Below the pieces are notes generated by a model, which ran no database searches, had not been told where the DNA came from, and saw only the letters and a program-made list of their open reading frames with translations. Of a DNA stretch of 64,000 nucleotides, positions 55,350 through 64,000 are shown in pieces. The position numbers and the translations under genes were made by a program. The DNA is from Niveibacterium microcysteis (GTDB taxonomy: Bacteria > Pseudomonadota > Gammaproteobacteria > Burkholderiales > Rhodocyclaceae). The stretch's first letter is position 1. Each line of letters opens with the position of its first letter. The stretch is from positions 3,968,001-4,032,000 of the forward strand of contig NZ_CP071060.1 in NCBI RefSeq assembly GCF_017161445.1, given 5' to 3'.

Positions 55350-56414
55350 ATGTTTCAGAGTTCCACGATTCCCGTGTTGCTCACCACTGCAGCTCTCAGC
55401 TTAACGCTTGCCGCCTGCGGTGGCGGCGGTGCCGGCGAACCGCCGCCACCGTCGCCACTGCCCACCGACAATACCCCGACCGAGATCACTAGCGACAACA
55501 TGAACATGATCGCAGCATCAGGCATGTTGAGCGCCGGCATTGCCACCTTCGACGCGTGGCTAGGTGGTTTCTCCGGCGCTAACGCCTCATCAATCGTCCT
55601 GCGACAATTCAACGCTGCAGTGGCGGTCATCCCCGCGAGCACGCGCATCTCCCGGTCTCAGGCAACGCCCCCCGAATTAGCGATGTCGCCGCCTCGTCCG
55701 CCAGAGCTGCTCATACCAATCTCCAAATCACCGTGTCCTGACGGTGGGAACATAGATATCTCCGTTCTGGACTCCAACGGCAACAGTCTGGCGGACCAGA
55801 ATGAGCCCTTCCGAGTGACGGCGAACACATGCAAGGACGGCGACGAGACGGCTAGCGGGTACTTTGAGATCTTCATCACGTCGCTGACTTGGGAGGGCGA
55901 CGTTGTGTCGTCAGCTGACTACGTCGTCAGTCTTTCTTCGTTCACGGCGAGCAAAGGGAGCCGAAGCAACAGTCTCGGTGGCACCCTGAGTGTCAAACTG
56001 CGTAGCGTTGCAGGGCATTCTGAAACCACGATGCAAGGCACGCCTTCCATCATGCACAGCGATGGCGAGCGCCAACTTCCCATCGGCTACCTCGACAATA
56101 GCTACCACGCAACTGTCACCAAGCTTGATGCAGGCGTACAGGTGGACTTTTCTTCTCGCTCACGACTTGGTGACGGCGGAGTCAACACACCGTTAAGCGG
56201 TTTGGTCCTGACTCGAACGACAAACCCAATTCGGTATTCTGCAGACAGAAAGATCGTATCGGGCACCATACGAATCTCACTTGAGGGTAAACCCGCGACG
56301 CTCGACATTAACTTTGCCGACGACGCCGCCACCGTAGCGCTCGACGTTGACGGCGACGGCACTGTCGATACAACACGCATCCTGACGCGTCAAGCTCTAG
56401 AAGCGGTGTTCTAG
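55350..56414 (+). CDS. Hypothetical lipoprotein (354 aa)
   Basis: Lipobox LAAC (Cys23) followed by a Gly run and a Pro-rich spacer. The rest is beta-rich, with FRVTANTCKDGDETASGYFE and a C-terminal ATVALDVDGDGTVDTTRIL that resembles a calcium-binding or dockerin-like Asp-rich turn. No family was recognised. The gene has AAGGA as ribosome site. Its base composition is lower in GC than its neighbours, suggesting recent acquisition or relaxed selection. Confidence 0.65.
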   Translation: MFQSSTIPVLLTTAALSLTLAACGGGGAGEPPPPSPLPTDNTPTEITSDNMNMIAASGMLSAGIATFDAWLGGFSGANASSIVLRQFNAAVAVIPASTRISRSQATPPELAMSPPRPPELLIPISKSPCPDGGNIDISVLDSNGNSLADQNEPFRVTANTCKDGDETASGYFEIFITSLTWEGDVVSSADYVVSLSSFTASKGSRSNSLGGTLSVKLRSVAGHSETTMQGTPSIMHSDGERQLPIGYLDNSYHATVTKLDAGVQVDFSSRSRLGDGGVNTPLSGLVLTRTTNPIRYSADRKIVSGTIRISLEGKPATLDINFADDAATVALDVDGDGTVDTTRILTRQALEAVF

Positions 56415-56516
56415 CGCAGAACGCTCCACCGCCCCCCCAAGGTGGGGCGACTTGCACTTGAGTCATTCTCCCCCCGCGCCTATCGTGGCACCAGTTCACG
56501 ACGGGAGACCCGGACG

Positions 56517-57281
56517 ATGCAACATGGCACACCGCGGGTGGGTTTGTTCGCCACCTGCCTGATGAACGTCTTCCGCCCGAACATCGGCTTCTCGGCGGTC
56601 GCATTGCTCGAACGCGCGGGCTGCAAGGTATCGGTGCCGATGGAGCAGACCTGCTGCGGCCAGCCGGCCTGGTCGGCGGGTGATGACGACACTGCTCGCG
56701 CGCTGGCGCGTCAGGTAATCGAACAGTTCGAGGGCTTCGACTACGTCGTCGCCGCCTCGGGCTCCTGCATCGGCACGCTGCGCAAATACCCCGAGATGTT
56801 CGCATCCGACCCGGACTGGGCGCCCCGCGCACTGGCGCTGGCGGGCAAGTCACACGAGCTGCTGAGCTTTCTTGCGGATGAGCTTAAGGTGAATGTCGAT
56901 AGTGCCTATCCGGGCCGCGCGAGCTACCACGATTCCTGCAGCGGCCTGCGGGAGCTGGGCGTGAAATCACAGCCCCGTTCGCTGCTGGGCAAGGTGAAGG
57001 GCCTGTCGCTGCTGGAGATGGACGACGCGGAGGTGTGCTGCGGTTTCGGTGGCAGCTTCTGCGTGAAGTACCCGGCGATTTCGGAAAAGATGGTGGACGA
57101 CAAGATCCGCTCGCTGGAAGCGACCGGCGCGGACACCCTGCTGGGCGGCGATCTGGGCTGCTTGCTGAACATCGCCGGGCGGCTCAAACGCAAGGGATCG
57201 CGCATCCGCGTGCTGCATACCGCCGAGGTGCTCGCCGGCCGCGCAGATGGCCCCGCGATCGGGGACGAGGAGCCGCGATGA
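56517..57281 (+). CDS. lutA: L-lactate utilisation protein LutA (YkgE-type)
   Basis: 254 residues with two CCG domains (VGLFATCLMNVFRPNIGF, CCGQPAWSAGDDD; CCGFGGSFCVKYP) that bind a 4Fe-4S cluster. LutA-B-C oxidise L-lactate to pyruvate. The start is ATG 56517. It overlaps lutB by 4 nt. Confidence 0.92.
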   Translation: MQHGTPRVGLFATCLMNVFRPNIGFSAVALLERAGCKVSVPMEQTCCGQPAWSAGDDDTARALARQVIEQFEGFDYVVAASGSCIGTLRKYPEMFASDPDWAPRALALAGKSHELLSFLADELKVNVDSAYPGRASYHDSCSGLRELGVKSQPRSLLGKVKGLSLLEMDDAEVCCGFGGSFCVKYPAISEKMVDDKIRSLEATGADTLLGGDLGCLLNIAGRLKRKGSRIRVLHTAEVLAGRADGPAIGDEEPR

Positions 57282-58690
57282 ATCCCGCCGCCGGTAGCTT
57301 CGAATCGCGCGCGGCGCTCGCACTGAAGGACGCCTCGCTGCAGAAGGCACTCGGCAACTTCAAGCCACTGTTCGTCGCCAAGCGTGCCAGCGCGGTGGCC
57401 GAGCTGGCGGACTTCGAGGCGCTGCGCGAGCGCGCGGCGCAGATCAAGAATGCGGTGCTCGGCGAACTCGACGTATGGCTGGAACGCTACGCCGCCGCGG
57501 TAGAGGCCGCCGGCGGCAAGGTGCATTTCGCCAGTGATGCGGCCGAGGCGCGCGAGATCATCCTCGGCATCTGCCGCGACGCCAACGCGAAGACGATCTG
57601 CAAGGGCAAGTCGATGGTCAGCGAGGAGATCGCGCTGAACCCGGCACTGGAAGCCGCGGGCTACGAGGTCGTCGAGACCGATCTGGGCGAGTACATCATC
57701 CAGCTCGCGCAGGAGCCGCCCTCCCACATCATCGCGCCGGCAATCCACAAGACGCGCGAGCAGGTGGCGGACCTCTTCGAGGCACACCACCCCGGTCGGC
57801 CGCGCGAAGAATCCGTCGCCGGGCTGGTGAATGAAGCGCGCCATGTGCTGCGCGAGAAGTTCTTCCGGGCCGATGTCGGCATCACCGGCGGCAACTTCCT
57901 GATCGCCGAAACCGGCAGCAGCGTCATCGTCACCAACGAGGGCAATGGCGACCTGTCGCAGACGCTCGCGCGGGTGCATATCGTCACCTCCGGCATCGAG
58001 CGCGTGCTGCCGACGCTCGACGATCTCTCGGTGTTCCTGCGCATTCTCGCGCGCAGCGCGACCGGGCAGGACACCGAGTGCTACACCACGATCTCGACCG
58101 GCCCGCGGCGCGCGGGCGACCCGGACGGGCCGCAGGAATACCACGTCGTACTGGTCGACAACGGCCGCTCGAAGATGCTGGGCGGCAAGTTCCGCGACAT
58201 GCTGCGCTGTATCCGCTGCGGTGCTTGCATGAACCATTGCCCGGTATACAGCGCCATCGGCGGCCACGCCTACGGCTGGGTTTATCCGGGACCGATGGGG
58301 GCAATCCTGACACCGCTGTTCAACGGCGTGGCCGAGCACTACGACCTGCCCAACGCCTGCACGCTCAACGGCCGCTGCCAGAGCGTGTGCCCGGTGAAGA
58401 TTCCGCTCACCGAGCTGATCCGCACGCTGCGCAGCGAACAGGTGAAAGCGGGCCTGATGCCGGCGCGGCAACGCACGCTGCTGGCCGCCTGGGGCTGGGT
58501 CGCGCGCCAGCCAGGCCTCTACCACGCGCTGGAGCGCTTCGGCAGCCGGCTGCTGCGGGCACGCGCCGGCCGTGCCGGCCGAATCCGCGCCCTGCCCGGC
58601 GCGACGGCCTGGACGCAAGGCCGCGATCTGCCAGCGCCGGCGGGTGAGACCTTCCTCGAACAGTGGCGCAAGCAACGAGGTGAGGCATGA
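57278..58690 (+). CDS. lutB: L-lactate utilisation iron-sulfur protein LutB
   Basis: 470 residues: LUD domain in the first 300 residues (GNFLIAETGSSVIVTNEGNGD), then two 4Fe-4S sites, CIRCGACMNHCPVY and CTLNGRCQSVCPVKIPL, and a C-terminal helical end. Electron-transfer subunit of the lactate oxidase. It overlaps lutA and lutC by 4 nt each. Confidence 0.94.
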   Translation: MNPAAGSFESRAALALKDASLQKALGNFKPLFVAKRASAVAELADFEALRERAAQIKNAVLGELDVWLERYAAAVEAAGGKVHFASDAAEAREIILGICRDANAKTICKGKSMVSEEIALNPALEAAGYEVVETDLGEYIIQLAQEPPSHIIAPAIHKTREQVADLFEAHHPGRPREESVAGLVNEARHVLREKFFRADVGITGGNFLIAETGSSVIVTNEGNGDLSQTLARVHIVTSGIERVLPTLDDLSVFLRILARSATGQDTECYTTISTGPRRAGDPDGPQEYHVVLVDNGRSKMLGGKFRDMLRCIRCGACMNHCPVYSAIGGHAYGWVYPGPMGAILTPLFNGVAEHYDLPNACTLNGRCQSVCPVKIPLTELIRTLRSEQVKAGLMPARQRTLLAAWGWVARQPGLYHALERFGSRLLRARAGRAGRIRALPGATAWTQGRDLPAPAGETFLEQWRKQRGEA

Positions 58691-59295
58691 GCCGGGACGC
58701 CGTATTCGCCAGCATTCGCGCATCGCTCCAGGGCGCACCGCGCGTCGAGCAGCCAGCGCCGGTCCGGCACCACCCTGCGCCAAACGAACCAGCATCGCTG
58801 GCGCGCTTCCTCGAACGCGCCGCCTTCCACGCCTGCACGCATGAGCGGATCGCAACACTGGATGAGCTGCCAATGCGCGCACTAGCGTGGTTGGAATCGC
58901 GCACGCCGCTCACTACCTTGTGGATGGCGTCGCCGCTTGCTGAGCTTGCATGGCCGGCAACGCTCGCGCGCAGAAGCGATGCCGCCGCAAAGGACACCGT
59001 TGCCGCCGTATCGCTCGCATTCGCCGGCATTGCCGATAGCGGCACCTTGGTGATGTGCAGTGGCCCGGAATCGCCGATCACGCACAACTATGTGCCGGAA
59101 TTCCATGTGATCGCGCTGCGCATCGCCGACCTCGTCGCGAATCAGGAAGCGGTGTGGGCCCGCCTGCGCGAGCGTGGCGCAATGCCCCGCGCACTGAACC
59201 TGATCGCCGGCCCCTCGCGCACTGGCGATGTCGAGCAGACGATACAGATCGGTGCGCACGGGCCGCGCGCAGTTCACATCGTGCTGGTCGGCTGA
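58687..59295 (+). CDS. lutC: L-lactate utilisation protein LutC
   Basis: 202 residues of LUD fold: VSLAFAGIADSGTLVMCSGPESP and the conserved C-terminal LNLIAGPSRTGDVEQTIQIG. It completes the lutABC operon. No lactate permease or LutR/LldR regulator is seen beside it. Confidence 0.92.
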   Translation: MSRDAVFASIRASLQGAPRVEQPAPVRHHPAPNEPASLARFLERAAFHACTHERIATLDELPMRALAWLESRTPLTTLWMASPLAELAWPATLARRSDAAAKDTVAAVSLAFAGIADSGTLVMCSGPESPITHNYVPEFHVIALRIADLVANQEAVWARLRERGAMPRALNLIAGPSRTGDVEQTIQIGAHGPRAVHIVLVG

Positions 59296-59392
59296 GGGCC
59301 CACACCCATCGCGTTTGCGCCGTTGATGGCAGTCAAGGCTGGCCCGGGAGCCGCCGCCTAACCTGAATCGAACGACAGGGGGAGCCGGCGGT

Positions 59393-60595
59393 ATGTTTCG
59401 CATCAGCCAGTACATGCAATTGATCGCCGCGCTCGAACGCGGCGAGGCCCCGCCGCGTACTCGCGCCGGACAGCTCAGCGGCCCGGTCGTGATCTGGAAC
59501 CTGATCCGCCGCTGCAATCTCACCTGCCGGCACTGCTACTCGATCTCGGCCGATACCGACTTCCCCAACGAGCTGAGCACCGAAGAGGTGTTCCGCACGA
59601 TGGACGATCTTCACGCCGCCGGCGTGCGGGTGCTGATCCTCTCCGGCGGTGAGCCGCTGCTGCGGCCGGACATCTGGCAGATCGCCGACCGCGCGAAGGC
59701 GAAGGGCTTCTATGTCGGGCTGTCGACCAACGGCACGCTGATCGACGCAGCCCTTGCCGAGCGCGTCGCGGCGCAGGGCTTCGACTATGTGGGCATCAGC
59801 CTCGACGGCATCGGCGCGACGCACGACCACTTCCGCCGCAAGGAGGGCGCGTTCGACGCCTCGCTCGCCGCAATCCGCCTGCTTCACGCGCGGGGCGTGA
59901 AGGTCGGCGCTCGCTACACGATGACCGAGGGCAACGCGCACGATTTCGAACCGCTGCTCGATCTGTGCGAGCGCGAGGGGATCGACAAGTTCTACTTCTC
60001 GCACCTGAACTACGCCGGACGCGGCAACAAGAACCGCAAGACGGATGCGCAGCACGCGACGACGCGGCGCGCGATGGTGACCTTGTTTGCGCGGGCCTTG
60101 ACCGACGCCTTGGCCGGCGGCGCCCGCGAATACGTCACCGGCAACAACGATGCCGACGGCGTGTTCCTGCTGCAGTGGGTGCATCGCCACTTCCCGCAAC
60201 ACCATGCGATCGTCGCCGAGCGACTGGTGCGCTGGGGTGGCAACGCGTCGGGCGTGAATGTCGCGAACATCGACAACCTTGGCGTCGTGCATCCGGACAC
60301 GATGTGGTGGCACCACCCGCTCGGCAACGTGAAGGATCGCGCCTTCGGCGAGATCTGGGCCGACACGTCCGACCCGCTGATGGCCGGCCTCAAGCAGCAC
60401 CCGCGCCCGGTCACCGGCCGCTGCGGCGCCTGCGCCTATCTGGCGATCTGCAACGGCAACACCCGCACCCGCGCCCAGCAACTGACCGGCGACTTCTGGG
60501 CCGAAGACCCGGGCTGCTACCTGAGTGATGAGGAGATTGGTGTCGAGCCCATGCCCTCCGCGCGTGGCGTGATCCCGCTCGTCGAGGCCCGCTGA
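59393..60595 (+). CDS. nirJ: Heme d1 biosynthesis radical SAM protein NirJ
   Basis: 400 residues: radical SAM CNLTCRHCYSI, SGGEPLLRPD, VGLSTNGTLI, SLDGIGATHDHFR, and a C-terminal Cys-rich segment (CGACAYLAICNGN...C) for an auxiliary cluster. The length and pattern match NirJ of heme d1 synthesis. It overlaps nirN by 1 nt (TGATG). No nirS or other nir genes are in the window. Confidence 0.88.
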   Translation: MFRISQYMQLIAALERGEAPPRTRAGQLSGPVVIWNLIRRCNLTCRHCYSISADTDFPNELSTEEVFRTMDDLHAAGVRVLILSGGEPLLRPDIWQIADRAKAKGFYVGLSTNGTLIDAALAERVAAQGFDYVGISLDGIGATHDHFRRKEGAFDASLAAIRLLHARGVKVGARYTMTEGNAHDFEPLLDLCEREGIDKFYFSHLNYAGRGNKNRKTDAQHATTRRAMVTLFARALTDALAGGAREYVTGNNDADGVFLLQWVHRHFPQHHAIVAERLVRWGGNASGVNVANIDNLGVVHPDTMWWHHPLGNVKDRAFGEIWADTSDPLMAGLKQHPRPVTGRCGACAYLAICNGNTRTRAQQLTGDFWAEDPGCYLSDEEIGVEPMPSARGVIPLVEAR

Positions 60596-62142
60596 TGCGC
60601 CGCCTGCTCGCTGCCGCGCTGCTGAGCGCCGCCGCCCTCGCGCAGGCCGCCGACCCCGCCGCGCTGTTCCAGCAGCACTGCGCCAGCTGCCACGGCGCCG
60701 ACCGGCTCGGCATCATGGGCCCGGCGCTGCTGCCGGAGAGCCTCGAACGGCTGAAGAAGCCGGAGGCGATCAAGACCATCCGTGACGGCCGCGCCGCAAC
60801 GCAGATGCAGGGCTTCGCCGACCGCCTCGCGCCCGCTGATATCGAGGCGCTGGCGGGCTGGCTCTACACGCCAGTGGAGCCCGCGCCGCATTGGACCGAG
60901 GCCGACACCGCCGCGTCGCGCGTCGTGCACTTCGCACCGGGCAGCCTGCCCGACACGCCTCAGTTCAAGGCCGATCCGCTGAACCTCTTCGTCGTCGTCG
61001 AGGCCGGCAACTCGACGGTCAGCATCCTCGATGGAGACCGCTTCGAGCGCCTGGACCGCTTTCCGTCGAAATTCGCGCTGCACGGCGGGCCCAAGTTCAC
61101 ACCGGATGGCCGCTACGTGTTCTTCGCCTCGCGCGATGGCTGGGTCTCGAAGTACGACCTCTACAACCTCAAGACCGTCGCCGAGATCCGCGTCGGCCTC
61201 AACACCCGCAACGTCGCCGTGTCCGCAGACGGGCATTTCGTCGCCGCAGCCAACACCCTGCCGCGCACCATCGTGCTGATGGACGCCGACCTCAAGCCGA
61301 TCAAGACCATCGCCGTCGCCAACCTCAAAGGTGATCAGCCCTCGCGCGTTGCCGCGATCTACGACGCCGGCCCGCGCAAGAGCTTCGTCGCCGCGCTGCG
61401 CGACATCCCCGAGCTGTGGGAGATCAGCTACGACCCAAAGGCCGAGCCGATCCACGACGGCTATGTGCACGACTTCAAGATGGGCGAGGCGATCGCCAAG
61501 CCCGGCTATCTGAACGTGCGGCGCGTTCCGCTCGAAGAGTCGATGGAAGACTTCTTCTTCGACCCGCCCTACCGCAACGCGATCGGCGCGGCGCGCAGCG
61601 GTGGCCGCGCGCAAGTCGTCAATCTCGACGCCCGCATCAAGGTCGCCGAACTGCCGGTCGCCGGCATGCCGCATGTCGGCTCGGGCATCACCTGGGCCTA
61701 TGAAGGCACGACCGTGCTCGCCACGCCAAACCTGCGCGAGAGCGTGATCTCGGTGATTGACCTGAAGAGCTGGCGCGAGATCGCGCAGATCCCCGCGCTC
61801 GGCCCCGGCTTCTTCCTGCGCAGCCACAGCAGCACGCCCTACGCCTGGGCCGACGCGATGATGAGTCCTAAGAAGGACACGATGCTCTTGATCGACAAGG
61901 CCACGCTCAAACCCGCCGGCACGATCACGCCCGCCCCCGGCAAGACCGCCGCCCATGTCGAGTTCGACCGCAGCGGCCGCCACGCGGTGGTCAGCATCTG
62001 GGAGCGCGAAACCGACGGCGGCGCGCTGGTGATCATCGACGCGAAGACGCTGAAGGAAGTCAAACGCCTGCCCGCCGACAAGCCGGTCGGCAAGTACAAC
62101 GTCTGGAACAAAACGCAGAAGGACGAAGGTACGAGTCACTGA
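60595..62142 (+). CDS. nirN: Cytochrome c / d1-type beta-propeller protein NirN
   Basis: 515 residues: signal peptide (about 1-19), c-type cytochrome with CASCH (Cys29-His33) and distal Met region, then a d1-type eight-bladed propeller (VRVGLNTRNVAVSADGHFVAA; GITWAYEGTTVLATPNLRES). NirN finishes dihydro-heme d1 oxidation for the NirS cofactor. NirF would lack the cytochrome. It lies directly after nirJ. Confidence 0.85.
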   Translation: MRRLLAAALLSAAALAQAADPAALFQQHCASCHGADRLGIMGPALLPESLERLKKPEAIKTIRDGRAATQMQGFADRLAPADIEALAGWLYTPVEPAPHWTEADTAASRVVHFAPGSLPDTPQFKADPLNLFVVVEAGNSTVSILDGDRFERLDRFPSKFALHGGPKFTPDGRYVFFASRDGWVSKYDLYNLKTVAEIRVGLNTRNVAVSADGHFVAAANTLPRTIVLMDADLKPIKTIAVANLKGDQPSRVAAIYDAGPRKSFVAALRDIPELWEISYDPKAEPIHDGYVHDFKMGEAIAKPGYLNVRRVPLEESMEDFFFDPPYRNAIGAARSGGRAQVVNLDARIKVAELPVAGMPHVGSGITWAYEGTTVLATPNLRESVISVIDLKSWREIAQIPALGPGFFLRSHSSTPYAWADAMMSPKKDTMLLIDKATLKPAGTITPAPGKTAAHVEFDRSGRHAVVSIWERETDGGALVIIDAKTLKEVKRLPADKPVGKYNVWNKTQKDEGTSH

Positions 62143-62235
62143 CCTGTACTGCCTCGGCACGCGGAAATACACCGCATAACGGGGAGATCACCGCGCGACA
62201 CCGAGGCACAAGCCATCAGTCGGTGGCCGCCTACC

Positions 62236-64000
62236 TCAGACGATGCCAATCAACGCACGCACGCGCCCGAAGAGTTGGTCACGTGTCGCCTGCATCAGCT
62301 TGAACTCGCGCTGCGCAAAGTCCCGCTCGCCAGCGTTCAGATGGGCGGCGATGGTGTCGGCCTGAACATGCAACTGGTCGTGCAGCACACGTATGCTGGC
62401 CACGCCCGCGCGCTGCGTTGTGCCCTCGTGCGCGAGCCAACGTCCGAGTCGGCACTCGGTCACTTCCAGATACGGGAAGTGGGCTGCGCCGTCGGGCTGT
62501 ACCAGCACGGCGCGAATGCGATCCATCCACTGGTAGTGCTCAACTTCAGCACCGAGCAGGGCAAAGTCCTCGCGCGCGAGGTGCGGCACCTGCTCGCCCC
62601 AGCTCGGGAAGGGCCGATAGTCGCGCGCCCACGCGACCAGCTCGTGCGCCGGCATCGGGCGCGCGATCGCATAACCCTGTGCCTGGTCGCAACCCAGCGC
62701 GAGCAGGATCAGGCCGTGCTGCTCGGTCTCCACCCCCTCGGCGACCACCGTGCGGCGGAACACGCGGGAAAGGCCGATCACCCCTTCCACGATCGCAAGG
62801 TCTTCGGGGTCATGCAGCATGTCGCGGATGAAACTCTGGTCGATCTTGATGACCTCGGCCGGCAGGCGCTTGAAGTAGGAGAGCGAGGAATAGCCGGTGC
62901 CGAAGTCGTCGATCGCAGCACCAATGCCGAGCCGCTGGCAGGCTTCGATAACGCTGCCGACGTGCTGCAGATCTTCGATCGCCGCGGTTTCGAGAATCTC
63001 CAGCTCCAGCGACTGCGCCGACACCTCCGGGTACGCCAGCAAGGCTTGCTCGATGAAGCCGACCAGGTTGGCGCTCTGCAGATGGCGCGCCGCGATGTTC
63101 AAGCTCACACGCAAGCGGAGGCCTTCTGCCTGCCAGGCACGCAGGCAGCGCAGCGCCTCGCCGATCACCCACTCGCCCAGCGTGATCGACAGCGGGTGGT
63201 CCTCGATCTGGGGCAGGAAGGCGGACGGCGGCAGCAGTCCGCGCTCGGGATGTTGCCAACGCACCAGCGCTTCGGCGCCAACCACCTTGCCAGCGCGAAG
63301 GTCGACGCGAGGCTGGAAGTGCAGCACCAGCTCGCCAGCAGCGATGGCCGCACCGATCCGGCTGATGAGTGCGCGCTCCTCGCGCGCGCGGCGGTCGAGT
63401 TCGGCATCGAACAGGTGATAGCGATTGCGCCCGCCCTGCTTCGCGACATACATGGCCTGGTCCGCGTGGCGCAGCAAGGTGTCGGGATCAGCGCCGTCGG
63501 CCGGATACACCGTGACACCGATGCTCGCCGAGATTTCCACCACCGAGCCTTCGAGGCGATATGGCGCCGCCACTTCAGCGAGCACGCGCCGCAGCGCCTG
63601 TTCGCATTCGCCGAAGTCGTCCAGGTCGCGCAGCAGCAGCACGAATTCGTCGCCGCCGATGCGCGCGACGGTATCGCCACCACGCAGCACGCCGCGCAAG
63701 CGACCCGCCACATCCACCAGCAGCACGTCACCCGCCTCGTGGCCCAGATGGTCATTGACCGCCTTGAAGCCATCCAGATCCAGATAGGCCACCGCCAGCA
63801 TCGCCTGCGAGCGCTCGGCCTGCTGCAAGGCCATCTGCAGGCGGTCGGCAAGCAGCACGCGATTCGGCAGCCGCGTCAGCGCGTCGTAGTGGGCCAGATG
63901 GGCAAGCCGCTGTTGCTGCTCCTTGATCAGCGTGACGTCGTTGAACACCACGATGCCGGCAATCACGCTGCCGTCCGCAGCGCGAACCGGTGCCGCGTTG
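62236..64000 (-). CDS. PAS-GGDEF-EAL-CZB c-di-GMP protein (5' end outside window)
   Basis: At least 588 codons are visible, reading off the right edge. The N-terminal side is the end of a PAS domain (VRAADGSVIAGIVVFNDVT). Next come GGDEF with intact IGGDEF and an RGGD I-site, an EAL domain (EALVRW, DDFGTGYSS, KIDQSFI, EGVET), and a C-terminal CZB zinc-binding domain (His in VEHYQWMD, Cys in ECRLGRWL, His pair in LHDQLH). Both enzymatic halves look active. Zinc sensing is inferred from the CZB. Confidence 0.88.
   Translation of the reverse strand, partial: NAAPVRAADGSVIAGIVVFNDVTLIKEQQQRLAHLAHYDALTRLPNRVLLADRLQMALQQAERSQAMLAVAYLDLDGFKAVNDHLGHEAGDVLLVDVAGRLRGVLRGGDTVARIGGDEFVLLLRDLDDFGECEQALRRVLAEVAAPYRLEGSVVEISASIGVTVYPADGADPDTLLRHADQAMYVAKQGGRNRYHLFDAELDRRAREERALISRIGAAIAAGELVLHFQPRVDLRAGKVVGAEALVRWQHPERGLLPPSAFLPQIEDHPLSITLGEWVIGEALRCLRAWQAEGLRLRVSLNIAARHLQSANLVGFIEQALLAYPEVSAQSLELEILETAAIEDLQHVGSVIEACQRLGIGAAIDDFGTGYSSLSYFKRLPAEVIKIDQSFIRDMLHDPEDLAIVEGVIGLSRVFRRTVVAEGVETEQHGLILLALGCDQAQGYAIARPMPAHELVAWARDYRPFPSWGEQVPHLAREDFALLGAEVEHYQWMDRIRAVLVQPDGAAHFPYLEVTECRLGRWLAHEGTTQRAGVASIRVLHDQLHVQADTIAAHLNAGERDFAQREFKLMQATRDQLFGRVRALIGIV

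Noticed and set aside
56924..58882. 652-codon minus-strand ORF opposite lutA/lutB
   Set aside because: The plus strand carries intact lutA-lutB-lutC with iron-sulfur motifs; the minus frame is Ala/Arg-rich shadow with no domain.
60517..62172. 551-codon minus-strand ORF opposite nirN
   Set aside because: nirN on the plus strand has signal peptide, CxxCH and propeller; the antisense frame is a codon-bias artefact.
1..64000. CRISPR array
   Set aside because: No set of regularly spaced direct repeats was seen, and no cas genes.

Overview
The window looks like a GC-rich betaproteobacterial chromosome, most plausibly of the Rhodocyclales type. The basis is the gene content: the ruv/tol-pal/que neighbourhood, NirJ plus NirN for heme d1, lutABC, and a CheA/CheD-type chemotaxis cluster. 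The genus cannot be fixed from sequence alone. The left ~18.7 kb is AT-richer and mosaic, and most of its genes have no recognisable housekeeping function. It starts with the tail of a tyrosine recombinase and is best read as an integrated genomic island.

Island (about 1-18.7 kb). (a) 1-3.4 kb: integrase C-terminus, a DUF6387-like companion and unknown genes. (b) 3.5-8.3 kb: plasmid/ICE-type cargo (DUF932, YqaJ-type exonuclease, a Gp3/RDF-like protein, an XRE repressor, small proteins), with hairpin terminators after several genes. (c) 8.3-8.65 kb: a lipoprotein gene cut by the end of an IS66-type element. (d) 8.7-14.3 kb: a tight, AT-rich operon of regulator, C5-cytosine methyltransferase, PUA-like/DUF262 protein, DUF3696-type ATPase and an orphan protein. 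This is the best candidate for an undescribed anti-phage system and ends beside what looks like an IS21 terminus. (e) 14.5-18.4 kb, minus strand: an AlpA-like regulator, a small protein, a DUF3987 protein and an inovirus Gp2/YfjJ-like protein, resembling a satellite or phage-plasmid replication module.

Chromosome (18.8-64 kb). A UbiA prenyltransferase/HAD/secreted protein/GST operon is followed by ruvA, a SEC-C protein and a DMT transporter. Next comes a complete minus-strand chemotaxis operon (soluble-domain MCP, cheY, STAS, cheA, mcp, cheW, cheR, cheD, cheB, REC-EAL), preceded by a near-consensus sigma28 promoter. Then come ruvB; a membrane protein; an RDD-SpoIIM-DUF4129-DUF4350-MoxR-DUF58 cluster; a TPR/2OG-like protein; ybgC-tolQRAB-pal-cpoB; queE-queC; two tRNA-Lys genes behind a perfect sigma70 promoter; a HerA-like ATPase; yebC; a second DMT transporter; ruvC; a lipoprotein; lutABC; nirJ-nirN; and a truncated PAS-GGDEF-EAL-CZB gene at the right edge.

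Functional themes are recombination repair (ruvA, ruvB and ruvC all present but dispersed), envelope integrity (tol-pal), queuosine synthesis with lysine tRNAs, lactate oxidation, heme d1 maturation, and chemotaxis linked to cyclic-di-GMP. CheA itself carries a segment matching the MshEN c-di-GMP-binding motif, and two c-di-GMP enzymes lie in the window.
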